Shown here in pieces: positions 51,236 to 60,145 of a stretch of DNA of 64,000 nt. How positions within the stretch are numbered: the first letter of the stretch is position 1; the number at the start of each line of letters is the position of its first letter. Source of the stretch: Spongiivirga citrea (GTDB taxonomy: Bacteria > Bacteroidota > Bacteroidia > Flavobacteriales > Flavobacteriaceae); assembly GCF_010671565.1 (NCBI RefSeq), contig NZ_JAABOQ010000002.1, positions 636,824 to 700,823 of the forward strand, written 5' to 3'. A model generated the notes under the pieces. The model searched no databases and was not told where the DNA came from. It saw only the letters and a program-made list of their open reading frames with translations. A program made the translations under genes and the position numbers.

Positions 51236-52744
51236 TTATTTAAACTTTAACCTCAGCTGCTTTCGGTCAATTTTCCCATTACTATTCATTGGAAAATCAT
51301 TAAAAAAAGCATGTCTTGTAGGAACCATGTAGGATGGAACTTTTGTTCTCATTTTAGATAACAAGTCTCCCATTTCAAAAGGCTGCCCTACAAACCCAAC
51401 TCCTATCTCAGTATTACCTAAACTATTTTCAACGTCAATAGCAATTACATCTACCAGATTTGTAATCTGCTTTATATGAAATTCTATTTCTGCTAATTCT
51501 ACTCGATAACCTCTTACTTTAACCTGAAAATCTTTTCTACCAACAAATAAAAAATCTCCTTCATTATCACGATAACATAAATCTCCGGTTTTGTAATATC
51601 TTTTTAGTTCGCCCGATTCATGCTTACAATCAAAAAAAACACTAGTATTCAACATGTCATTCATCCAATAACCACCGGTTAGCTGAGGCCCCGAAATACA
51701 AAGCTCTCCTTCCTTCCCATTTTCCAGCATATTGTTACTTTCATCAACTATAATGCAGTCGAGTTTAGGCCAGGGTTTGCCTATAGAGACGATACCGTTG
51801 TATGTTTTAGGCTGATTTTTCGATATATAATAACGATGACTACATACCGTACTTTCGGTTGGTCCGTAATGGTTAACAATTATACTGTTTGGAATACACT
51901 TTCGCCATTCCGAAAGTATGTCATCAAATAACTTTCCCCCACCAAAAATACAGTACCGTACCTGCTTGGCAAGTATTTGATCAAAATAGGGGCGCAGGTA
52001 ATGAATGATGGAGGGTACCATTTTAAGAACGGTAAGCTCATATCTGTTAAGCAACTTTAAAATTTGGAAGTACTTAATGCTACCAGGGTCTACAGTATAC
52101 AGACATGCCCCCGCTAACATTGCCGGAAGTATAGCAGTTAATGAAGCGTCAAAGGTAAGATCATACATTTGTAAACAGCGATCATTATCTTGAATACTAA
52201 AATTATCATCAGTTCCCAATCCATTAATCAATGCATCGACATTGCCAAATGAGATGGGAATACCCTTTGGTTTTCCTGTACTACCACTGGTAAACAATAC
52301 ATAGGCATGATTGATTGAGTCAATATTTTCGAAAGTTGTGGAAAAACTTCCCGATACAACTGTATTTGAATATTCGTCATTGGTGCATACTAACTCTATT
52401 CCCTCAAAATCAGCCCCATTAGTCTGCGTGTCAAATATTGCTCTCGCTCCAATCTTATTTAATGTCTCCAAATTCCTAGATATAGGAGCTGCAGGATTTA
52501 TAGGGACGTAAGCTTTACCTTCAAACCATAGTGCGAAAATGGAAGCATAGGTCGTAAGGTCATCTCGTAAAACCAAACCAACATACTGATGCTCGAAACC
52601 AATCTTTTGCTGAATAATATTCCTGATCGACTCAATTGCATTATTAAGCTCTTCATAGCTATACATTGTATCCTGAATACAAAACGCATTCCGTGCTGCA
52701 TTAGTGATAAATGAGTTATATAGTGAGTTTAAGAATTTCATCAA
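51236..52744 (-). CDS. Stand-alone adenylation enzyme (DltA-like), copy 2
   Basis: 502 residues, a clear paralogue of the gene at 48600-50099 in the same order. Motifs: FTSGSTGKPKG, NHYGPTESTVCS, YYKTGDLC, GRKDFQVKVRGYRVELAEIE, NGKIDRKQ. D199 in LTFDASL keeps the amino-acid-binding Asp, but the neighbouring pocket residues differ (ASLTAIL against FSVVAYL), so the two enzymes probably select different amino acids. ATGs at 52744 and 52741 are equivalent. It lies 6 bp after the second GNAT-like gene. Confidence 0.92.
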   Translation of the reverse strand: MMKFLNSLYNSFITNAARNAFCIQDTMYSYEELNNAIESIRNIIQQKIGFEHQYVGLVLRDDLTTYASIFALWFEGKAYVPINPAAPISRNLETLNKIGARAIFDTQTNGADFEGIELVCTNDEYSNTVVSGSFSTTFENIDSINHAYVLFTSGSTGKPKGIPISFGNVDALINGLGTDDNFSIQDNDRCLQMYDLTFDASLTAILPAMLAGACLYTVDPGSIKYFQILKLLNRYELTVLKMVPSIIHYLRPYFDQILAKQVRYCIFGGGKLFDDILSEWRKCIPNSIIVNHYGPTESTVCSHRYYISKNQPKTYNGIVSIGKPWPKLDCIIVDESNNMLENGKEGELCISGPQLTGGYWMNDMLNTSVFFDCKHESGELKRYYKTGDLCYRDNEGDFLFVGRKDFQVKVRGYRVELAEIEFHIKQITNLVDVIAIDVENSLGNTEIGVGFVGQPFEMGDLLSKMRTKVPSYMVPTRHAFFNDFPMNSNGKIDRKQLRLKFK

Positions 52745-52750
52745 AGTTGA

Positions 52751-53845
52751 TTATGAAAAATGGCCGTCTTGTTCGTTAATTTTTAAATTGGTATCTGAAA
52801 GATCTAAATCTTTATGTATTAATGAATATAAGGTTCTTTTGCTGCTAAAAATGTTGACATATGACTTCAACAATTTACTTCCTAATTCGTCATTCTCAGT
52901 ATGAATTATTTTGCATCCGCTATGGGTAAAATGCTCCATCAACGCTCCCATACATTCTTCATAACAACCGGTTGCGGTTATAAAGTATTTAATAATAAAC
53001 TCAGACTCTCTTTCGAGGTATGATACAAAACCTATGACCTTATCCTGTTGAATGATACTAAAACTAACGATTCCTATATTAGAAAAAGCGCCCCCAATTA
53101 AACAATTAGAAACATATTTTTTAGGGAGTGGCGTATTGGTATATTGTTGATTGCTTAACTGCCAATTAACGTAGACCTTATCTTTTAAGATCAAATCCTC
53201 ATCGCAATTAGACTTCAAAAAATCCCATGTTAACTCATCGAGTTGATTTAGGTACTGATAATTAAGCTTCTTAGTTTTAGATATTGCTCGTCTTTTATTG
53301 ACACTTTTTGTAAATGAAAGCGAAATTTGATCGATGATCTTTAATGGAAACTTCAACATTTTCAAAAATGAAAATCGACTTAACAACAAACCAACATCTG
53401 CATTATACATAATGAAAAAACGTGTACGATGCCCAAACTTTCGAAATGGTTGTTTCTCGTAGTATGCCTCGGTAGCTTTTCCCAGAAATTTAACTATGAT
53501 CTTATTCGAGGTTATTCGAGCTACTTCATTTTTTAAATATGATGAGATTATAGTATCCTTATGACTACTAGCTACCCACCATTTATCACTCCAATAAACT
53601 TTTTGCTTCCCTTTCGAAGAATTCATTATATCCGGCATCAGGTATACAAAACAAACTAATACACCATTTTCGTAAGCCAAAAAAGCAACTAAATCTTCTT
53701 CATCAATTCTTTCATTTTTTAGCACCCAACTTGCTTTACTTTTTGCAAAGGGTATTAAGTAATGTCCTTCCCAAAGTTCATTGGTTTCCAAAAACTCTCT
53801 AAGCTTTGATTTAGTAACTAATACAGTATTCATTTGCTTACTCAT
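52751..53845 (-). CDS. GNAT-like acyl/aminoacyl transferase, copy 2
   Basis: 364 residues, paralogue of the 50114-51205 protein. Shared landmarks include AKSKASWVLKNERIDEEDL, DIMNSSKGKQKVYWSDKWWV, the ISKTKKLNYQYLNQLDELTWDFLKSNCDEDLILK block and the EQDG tail. The block order and lengths match closely, showing duplication of an adenylation-GNAT unit as a whole. It is the second gene of the operon, 16 bp after the phosphoglycosyl transferase gene. Confidence 0.78.
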   Translation of the reverse strand: MSKQMNTVLVTKSKLREFLETNELWEGHYLIPFAKSKASWVLKNERIDEEDLVAFLAYENGVLVCFVYLMPDIMNSSKGKQKVYWSDKWWVASSHKDTIISSYLKNEVARITSNKIIVKFLGKATEAYYEKQPFRKFGHRTRFFIMYNADVGLLLSRFSFLKMLKFPLKIIDQISLSFTKSVNKRRAISKTKKLNYQYLNQLDELTWDFLKSNCDEDLILKDKVYVNWQLSNQQYTNTPLPKKYVSNCLIGGAFSNIGIVSFSIIQQDKVIGFVSYLERESEFIIKYFITATGCYEECMGALMEHFTHSGCKIIHTENDELGSKLLKSYVNIFSSKRTLYSLIHKDLDLSDTNLKINEQDGHFS

Positions 53846-53861
53846 CGGTATTAGTTATTGC

Positions 53862-54494
53862 TTAGGCTTCGCCTTCGATTTCTTTATTTTGTCTTTCTTC
53901 ATCAAGGTAGCCCATCGCTAAAAATGCATCAACCGAAACATCTTTTGATGTAATCACATTCTTAATTGTAGTAAGTACTATTTTAACGTCCATTAAAAAG
54001 GACAGGTTTTTTACATAAAATGCGTCTTTAGCAAGACGCTCATCCCAGTTTAGAAAGTTTCGGCCTGATACCTGCGCCAATCCAGTTATTCCCGGTCTGA
54101 TCGAATGTCTAGTTTTTTCTTCTTGGGTATAGTAAGGAAGATATCTTATAAGAAGCGGTCTAGGGCCTATAAAACTCATATCGCCCTTGAGTACATTAAA
54201 AAGTTGAGGTAACTCATCTAATGAAGTTTTCCTGATAAATTTACCAATTTTTGTAAGCCGTGTATGATCTGGTAATAATTCACCGTTTTCATCTTTTTCA
54301 TCAGTCATTGACTTAAATTTTACAACGGAAAATATCTCTTCATTTTTCCCTGGCCTACGTTGCGTAAAAAAAGGAGTCCCCTTAATAGCAAAAATCAATA
54401 CTACAGAAACTACAAGTAAGATAGGAGAAAACACGATTAATAACACTAGTGCTCCTAAAATATCTATTAATCTTTTTATAAAAAGTTTGTACAT
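53862..54494 (-). CDS. PglC-type small phosphoglycosyl transferase
   Basis: 210 residues, the minimal PglC/EpsL form without the large N-terminal membrane region of WbaP. It has a membrane-dipping helix (IDILGALVLLIVFSPILLVVSVV) and catalytic core VKFKSM, the Asp-Glu dyad in LDELPQLFN, and SFIGPRPLL with RPGITGLAQVSGRN. It transfers a sugar-1-phosphate from the UDP-sugar to undecaprenyl phosphate, starting the glycan. First gene of a leftward operon of thirteen genes ending at 40524. The neighbours supply the bacillosamine-type UDP-sugar. Confidence 0.94.
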   Translation of the reverse strand: MYKLFIKRLIDILGALVLLIVFSPILLVVSVVLIFAIKGTPFFTQRRPGKNEEIFSVVKFKSMTDEKDENGELLPDHTRLTKIGKFIRKTSLDELPQLFNVLKGDMSFIGPRPLLIRYLPYYTQEEKTRHSIRPGITGLAQVSGRNFLNWDERLAKDAFYVKNLSFLMDVKIVLTTIKNVITSKDVSVDAFLAMGYLDEERQNKEIEGEA

Positions 54495-54614
54495 TTTGTT
54501 CTTTTACAAAAGCTGCGGCATAATTACCACTATTAAAACTCTTTGAGGATTTTAGTAGATAAAACTACATTTTTTCTTGACTAAAAGATATTGCAAGTTT
54601 TATTGGAGATTTAA

Positions 54615-55763
54615 TCAATCAACCGTAATGCGATGTGTACTTTTTTTACCAACCAAAATAAACGTTTTATCATCATTTGATTCTTGATACAAAGCTATAT
54701 CGGCTACATGTTCAGTTTTAGAATACAAATAGTCATAGACCGACTTTTTCAAATATGAAAAGGCCTTATGATCTAAATCAAGTTTTTTTAGTGTACTCAC
54801 ATCTACATTATCCAAGGGCACCATGGATATTTTGAAAACAGGCGCAGCGCTTTTTTTATTTCTGGATTTATATTTCTTATAACGAACGTAAAACAGTTTA
54901 TACGCTAACTCTTTGGACCAAACAACAAAGTATTGTTTTCTTGCCTTCAATAATGCAATTAAAGATTTTTTAGGGTACAAAATCTGGTGTTTAAATTGAT
55001 AGATATGATTGCACCATTCTCGCTTGTAACTTAAATCCCCCATTCCCATCTCGTAGACATTATGATCATTATCAATACACCATTTTAACTTATTGTAGAT
55101 CTCAACACTCCCTAAACTAAACTTTTCAAAATCAATATCGTAAGCAGAGATTGAACTAAACATCTTGTTTTGATAATGGTAGTTTAGTGATATTACAATT
55201 GGTATATCGTTTTGTGTGATTAAAAAAAGTGAAGCCTTTTTTGAATTGATTAAATCGAAAAAAAGTTGTTTCAACCGATCCCATTTTAATAAGGCTTGAT
55301 TTGTATCATTGCGTTGTATAAATCTTCTTTCGAGCATATACTTGGCCATATCAATGAGCTTGTCATACGTTGATCTTTCGATATTCCCATAAAACATCTC
55401 ATACTTAATGTCAAAACAAGATTCCAGCCTTCGAACCCGCTTGCGTATGCTTTTTGCATTTTTCTTAAAACGTTGCTTAATATAATCTTCGGCATTTTCC
55501 GAATCCCTAAGAAAAATAGCATACCCCTTAAAAAACTGTGTGACCTCTTTTACTGATAGAAGTTTATTATCAAAACCAGGAGCTAGGTAATCTGGAATAA
55601 AAAAGATGTTGTGAAAATGGCTCCGTTGTAATAAAAGTTTTTCATCATAATTATCGTTATTAATTATTTGATCATCTTGACTACTATTGAGATGTGTAAA
55701 GGGTTCAGGAATAGCATTCTTTTCGAATATTTCAAAAAAGAAATCGGCGTTTTTTCTATGCAT
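54615..55763 (-). CDS. GNAT-fold transferase, FemAB/BioF2-like
   Basis: 382 residues. It resembles Acetyltransf_6 proteins of glycan loci: a basic helix (RFKKNAKSIRKRVRRLESCF), then LFLITQNDIPIVISLNYHYQNKMFSSISAYDIDFEKFSLG and GMGDLSYKREWCN. These are the N- and C-terminal GNAT halves of the group that acts on lipid-linked sugars or peptides. The extra C-terminal 100 residues are basic and unassigned. It is the fourth GNAT-type protein of the locus, separated from the PglC-type gene by a 120-bp gap, so it may be transcribed on its own. Confidence 0.8.
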   Translation of the reverse strand: MHRKNADFFFEIFEKNAIPEPFTHLNSSQDDQIINNDNYDEKLLLQRSHFHNIFFIPDYLAPGFDNKLLSVKEVTQFFKGYAIFLRDSENAEDYIKQRFKKNAKSIRKRVRRLESCFDIKYEMFYGNIERSTYDKLIDMAKYMLERRFIQRNDTNQALLKWDRLKQLFFDLINSKKASLFLITQNDIPIVISLNYHYQNKMFSSISAYDIDFEKFSLGSVEIYNKLKWCIDNDHNVYEMGMGDLSYKREWCNHIYQFKHQILYPKKSLIALLKARKQYFVVWSKELAYKLFYVRYKKYKSRNKKSAAPVFKISMVPLDNVDVSTLKKLDLDHKAFSYLKKSVYDYLYSKTEHVADIALYQESNDDKTFILVGKKSTHRITVD

Positions 55764-55782
55764 TTATATCATATAGTTCGTG

Positions 55783-55790
55783 CAAAACTA
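55783..55790 (-). promoter_or_regulatory. Candidate -7 element before the GNAT gene
   Basis: TAGTTTTG on the - strand, a perfect TAnnTTTG, about 20 bp before the ATG at 55763. It lies within an inverted ATAGTT/AACTAT pair; the -33 box is unclear. Confidence 0.38.
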
Positions 55791-55836
55791 TGTATGTTTC
55801 TTCAAAAAAAAGAAAAAAGCTAAAAAGCAACTAATA

Positions 55837-58800
55837 TTAACGATTAAGAACAATTGTCTTGACATATACTTTCTGTGATGAAAGCTCTTTTAATTCAACA
55901 ACATAAATTCCATTAACTAAATCAGGGTTTAATACTAATTGATACATATTATTTGTAATTGAAATATTTTTATTGAGTATCAAATTTCCAGATATACCAA
56001 ATAATGCAATCTCATGGTCACCATTTGCAGTATCCCTAATTGAGATGGTATTTCCTTCATAAAGTGGAACCGGAGCCACAATAATATTATCGGGATCTAT
56101 ATCATTATTTTCTGCGGGACCATCTAAAATTGTACCTATTGCAGTAGCATCTATATTTGATATTACCCCTTGTTCAACTGAAATAATACCAATGGTGAAC
56201 GTTTCATTTTCTTCTACCTCATTATCTGTAAATGTCGGTATACTTAATTCGGCCTCCTGCGCTCCAGCAGCAATTGTTACTAAAATTGCCTGATTATCAA
56301 AATCTAAGTTATTAGTTTCATTATTTGTAAATCCGAAGTTTAACCTAATATCTTCAGAATAGGTTTTATCAATACTCATCGAAATTTGAATTGGAGAGCC
56401 CTCAACTGCACTTCCATCTGTTAAACTTATAACCGGCGCTGCATCATTGTCAATAATTGTCGCTTCCCCTATTCCATCTTGTATTGTGACTCCATTACTA
56501 GTTGGGTTAGATAATTCAATGGTGAATTGCTCAGTGCCTTCCACTAAATTATCATCTATACTACTTATATTAATTGATAAAGTTTCACCATTTATACCCG
56601 AAAAACTCAATAAACCATTAGAAATCTCATAGTCTTCATCGGCAGTTGCAGAGCCATTTATAGCTTGATAGTTTATTGAAAAACCGCCATCAATCTGACC
56701 AATAAAGGTAACTGCAAAACTGAGCTGCTCTCCTTCAATAGCCGAAACATCATTAATTGAAATTGAGCCGCTTCCTCCAGCTGTATCGTTATCAACTAAC
56801 GTTACTATACTTTCTCCATCGACAATTATGACATCATTACTTGTAGCATTTGAAAGAGCAACCGAAAAACTCTCGGTATTCTCCACTATTCCGTCATCCG
56901 TTGTATTGATGATAATTTGTTGGGCTTCATCTGCATTTCCAACAAAAGTCAAAGTTCCTGAAGACGCCTCATAGTCCTGGCCACTAATAGCTGTAACATC
57001 CTGAGTCGTAAAATCTACCGTAAAGCCTCCTGTTATTTCTAATGATGAAGTCACTTGTAAAATGGCTTGTTCTCCCTCAATTACCGTAATATCGCTTATA
57101 TTTATTTCACTACTACTAACAGTATCGTTGTCGTTAATTGTTCCTACACCCTGACCATCAGTTATTGAAGCAAGGTTGGTATTTAGATTTGAGAGATTGA
57201 CAAAAAACTGTTCTGTATTTTCAACTGCGGTGTCATCACTTGTCGTTATAGAAATAGTTTGGGTTTCTCCATTAGTACCCGCGAAAGATAGTGAACCTGA
57301 TACTTGAGTATAATCCTCACCCGAAATTGCTGTATTATCAGCTGTGGTAAAATCAACATTAAACCCTCCGGAAACACTTCCATTAAGATTAACTGTAAAA
57401 ACAAGGTTTTCTCCTTCGGCTACAGTAATATCATTTATTGAAATACTGGCATCATTATCAGTAATGGTACCAAAACCCTGGATCTTAGCTAAATTAACCG
57501 ATGTATTAGACAGGTTACTCAGGGTAACTATTAGCCCTTCTGCAGATTCTGCTACTGAATCGTCGTTTGTATTAATGGTAATACGCTGCACCTCTCCTGC
57601 TGTGCCTGCAAACGTTAAAGTTCCGCTTGAAGCAGTGTAATCTGCTCCAGCGTCGGCTCCGTCATCAGAAGTTACGAAATCTACAGTAAACCCACCTGAA
57701 ACCGCATTATCTAAAATCACTTCAAAAATCAAATCTTCACCTTCTACAGAAGTTTCATCGCTTATTGTGATGCTCGACGTTACGCTATCATTATCGTTAA
57801 TTGTTCCTACACCCTGAGGGTCATCGATTGACACTCCCGTATTGGATATGTTGCTTAGATTCACAAAAAACTGTTCTGTAGATTCAGAATCGGTATCATC
57901 AGTGGTATTAACTGTTATTGTTTGCTGTTCTCCGGCTGTTCCCGTAAACGTGAGTGTTCCACTATTTGCAGTATAATCAACCCCGGAAACGGCTGTATTA
58001 TTAGCGGTAGTAAAATCAACAGTAAAGCCTCCCGATGCATCACTATCCAAGGTTACCGTAAAGACGGCATTAGCACCTTCCTCAACAGAAACATTATTAA
58101 TTGTTATACTTGGTAAGGAAGCAGCAGTATTTTTCACCAGTACTACCCAATCTGCACTTGTATTGGATGGAGGTGACCCTAAATTAGCTTCAGTTCCGTT
58201 TGAAACAACACTAGTTATATTTCCGTTTTGTAAATCCCCTCCATTCCTTGGGTCAAACCATTGCACAGTAAACGTATCTCCGGTATTACCCAAGTCAAGG
58301 TTTGTTGTTCCCGAAGCACTTGCTAGATATATAGCGTAGGTATCGTTAGTCTTCACAAATGCAAGATTACCAGTACCATTTATTACTGAATTGTCACTTG
58401 TCATCTCGGTGAAAGGAAGTCTATTCATAAACTCTAATCCATACCGACAATAATCCCAAACATTTGACAACACACCACTTGACCAATCTGCTAAGGTTAG
58501 GTCCTGACCACTAACATATACTTCGATTCCATATCCACCAGCAAAATAAGTTCCATAAATTTTTTCCTCTCGAAATGCCTGATTGTCAGTAGCACCAGCG
58601 CCAGTTTCATCCGAACTAATTACCCATTGTTTACCAGCATTTCCAGATTGATCAATCCAATGTTTAACCCTATCGTTAATTGCATTCCTAGCACTTTGTA
58701 AGGACACACCTGTTAAGGTAGAATTATTTCCTAATAGCGGATTGTACAACGCATCTTGTTGTGCATTTGAACCCTTGCTGTGTACAACTCTTAAATGATT

Positions 58801-59964
58801 ATATGGATCAATATCGGCAACATATTGCAATTGAGCTATCCTCTCGGGTGAATCAACTGCATTCTGAGGGCTCTGCGCGGTATTTCCTTCGTTTTCTTCT
58901 CCCATATTCCAATTCAATACCAAATGATGGCCAAATCTTGCAACCAATTCACGGTAATACAACTTTCTCTCTCTTCCTAAAAAACCTCCTGGATTCGATG
59001 GATCTTCATCCAATTGACCCGCATTCTCTTGTTCTTGAGTTTTAAAATGTAAAAAAACTCCTTTTGCTTGTGCATATGAAAATACGATATCCCATTGGGC
59101 AGTACGACTCACATCATAATGCGTATAATCAGGAATAGGACCTCCCGCCTGTTGACCTGAGCCGGGCACATCTACATTCATTGTTACATCTTTAGTATCA
59201 CCACGAACCTTATTCATTGTCAAAAAACTAATCGCATTCAGCCCCTTTACATCGGCTATATAGTTTACCGCACCTATAATACTTCTACCTCTAGTCCCCT
59301 GCCATTGAGGATCTCCGGTTTGCCATAATGACAAATGTGCATCCCAGTCTTTTATCCTATTTGGAGCAGCATAGTGATAGACTTCATCGAATTCGTCATA
59401 TGCCAAGAAGTTTTCAGGACTATCGGGTCCTGCTTTAATAAAGTACTCACCAGTTTCAGTAAATCTGGGATACCTTGAGCCATCATACTGAAGCCTTCCC
59501 TTTCCCCTAAAATCTTTGCCGGTTTTATCTGTAGTGGTAACAACAAAGCTCCCCGATTGTCCATCAATCGCTCCTGAGGTGCCATCGTTTATACTGCTAG
59601 GATAAATAACTGCAACATCAGTTCCTTCTCTAAACGAAGTGGTATAGGTCCAAGTACCTATCTCATCAGGAGAAAATTTCACATGCCATTTATCGCCAGT
59701 AGTGGCACTCGTTTCTGCCGCATTTCCATCGGCAGCAAAATATCCTGGTACTTTGTAAGTCTGGTTAGATGGTCCTGTGAACGTTACATCGAGGCGCCTG
59801 TCGATAAATGGATTAGGAGTTCCTGTTTCTGAGTACGTTGCATCATCAGTGAATTCAATTGTCACAGTGTGCCATTTTTTCAATTCTCCAGAAATACTCT
59901 GGGAATTACATGGGATAAACCAAGATAGACAAATCAAAAAAAAGAAAAAAGAAGTAGGTCTCAT
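55837..59964 (-). CDS. Secreted DUF5060 glycosidase-like protein with Calx-beta repeats and T9SS tail
   Basis: 1375 residues with a signal peptide (MRPTSFFFFLICLSWFIPCNSQS). DUF5060 domain follows (about 25-125). Next is a glycoside-hydrolase-like barrel (about 150-530, with VARFGHHLVLNWNMGEENEGN and YNHLRVVHSKG) and a collagen-binding-like beta domain (near 610, FTVQWFDPRNGGDL). About six Calx-beta repeats follow (from ITINNVSVEEGANAVFTV onward; last ISLTDGSAVEG), then a short C-terminal type IX sorting tail (GIYVVELKELSSQKVYVKTIVLNR). Catalytic Glu in NMGEENEG is plausible. It may trim a polysaccharide at the cell surface, though the substrate is unproven. Confidence 0.88.
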   Translation of the reverse strand: MRPTSFFFFLICLSWFIPCNSQSISGELKKWHTVTIEFTDDATYSETGTPNPFIDRRLDVTFTGPSNQTYKVPGYFAADGNAAETSATTGDKWHVKFSPDEIGTWTYTTSFREGTDVAVIYPSSINDGTSGAIDGQSGSFVVTTTDKTGKDFRGKGRLQYDGSRYPRFTETGEYFIKAGPDSPENFLAYDEFDEVYHYAAPNRIKDWDAHLSLWQTGDPQWQGTRGRSIIGAVNYIADVKGLNAISFLTMNKVRGDTKDVTMNVDVPGSGQQAGGPIPDYTHYDVSRTAQWDIVFSYAQAKGVFLHFKTQEQENAGQLDEDPSNPGGFLGRERKLYYRELVARFGHHLVLNWNMGEENEGNTAQSPQNAVDSPERIAQLQYVADIDPYNHLRVVHSKGSNAQQDALYNPLLGNNSTLTGVSLQSARNAINDRVKHWIDQSGNAGKQWVISSDETGAGATDNQAFREEKIYGTYFAGGYGIEVYVSGQDLTLADWSSGVLSNVWDYCRYGLEFMNRLPFTEMTSDNSVINGTGNLAFVKTNDTYAIYLASASGTTNLDLGNTGDTFTVQWFDPRNGGDLQNGNITSVVSNGTEANLGSPPSNTSADWVVLVKNTAASLPSITINNVSVEEGANAVFTVTLDSDASGGFTVDFTTANNTAVSGVDYTANSGTLTFTGTAGEQQTITVNTTDDTDSESTEQFFVNLSNISNTGVSIDDPQGVGTINDNDSVTSSITISDETSVEGEDLIFEVILDNAVSGGFTVDFVTSDDGADAGADYTASSGTLTFAGTAGEVQRITINTNDDSVAESAEGLIVTLSNLSNTSVNLAKIQGFGTITDNDASISINDITVAEGENLVFTVNLNGSVSGGFNVDFTTADNTAISGEDYTQVSGSLSFAGTNGETQTISITTSDDTAVENTEQFFVNLSNLNTNLASITDGQGVGTINDNDTVSSSEINISDITVIEGEQAILQVTSSLEITGGFTVDFTTQDVTAISGQDYEASSGTLTFVGNADEAQQIIINTTDDGIVENTESFSVALSNATSNDVIIVDGESIVTLVDNDTAGGSGSISINDVSAIEGEQLSFAVTFIGQIDGGFSINYQAINGSATADEDYEISNGLLSFSGINGETLSINISSIDDNLVEGTEQFTIELSNPTSNGVTIQDGIGEATIIDNDAAPVISLTDGSAVEGSPIQISMSIDKTYSEDIRLNFGFTNNETNNLDFDNQAILVTIAAGAQEAELSIPTFTDNEVEENETFTIGIISVEQGVISNIDATAIGTILDGPAENNDIDPDNIIVAPVPLYEGNTISIRDTANGDHEIALFGISGNLILNKNISITNNMYQLVLNPDLVNGIYVVELKELSSQKVYVKTIVLNR

Positions 59965-60088
59965 GGTTTTCTTTTGGTATGAAGTTCAGATAAATATACT
60001 AATAATACGTTGGACATTGCTTTTGAGATCATTAGCCAAGTAAATAATTGCGTACAATTATTGTAGTTGTATTTAGTATTATAACTAA

Positions 60089-60125
60089 AAAACTCCCTAC
60101 AAATTATTTGACTGCAGGGAGTTTT
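60089..60125 (-). terminator. Intrinsic terminator of the giant surface-protein gene
   Basis: Perfect 10-bp arms AAAACTCCCT / AGGGAGTTTT with a 17-nt loop; on the - strand the stem is followed by a T-run. It lies just beyond the stop at 60146. Confidence 0.82.
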
Positions 60126-60145
60126 ATATTTTTATTCTTACTTCA

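Noticed and set aside
48346..53845. Non-ribosomal peptide synthetase or siderophore cluster
   Set aside because: Adenylation enzymes and a carrier are present, but no condensation, epimerase or thioesterase domain is seen and all neighbours are glycan genes.
30740..55763. Exosortase/PEP-CTERM-linked glycan locus
   Set aside because: AMP ligase, ACP, PLP decarboxylase and FemAB-like genes match that setting, but no exosortase or PEP-CTERM protein is encoded in the window.
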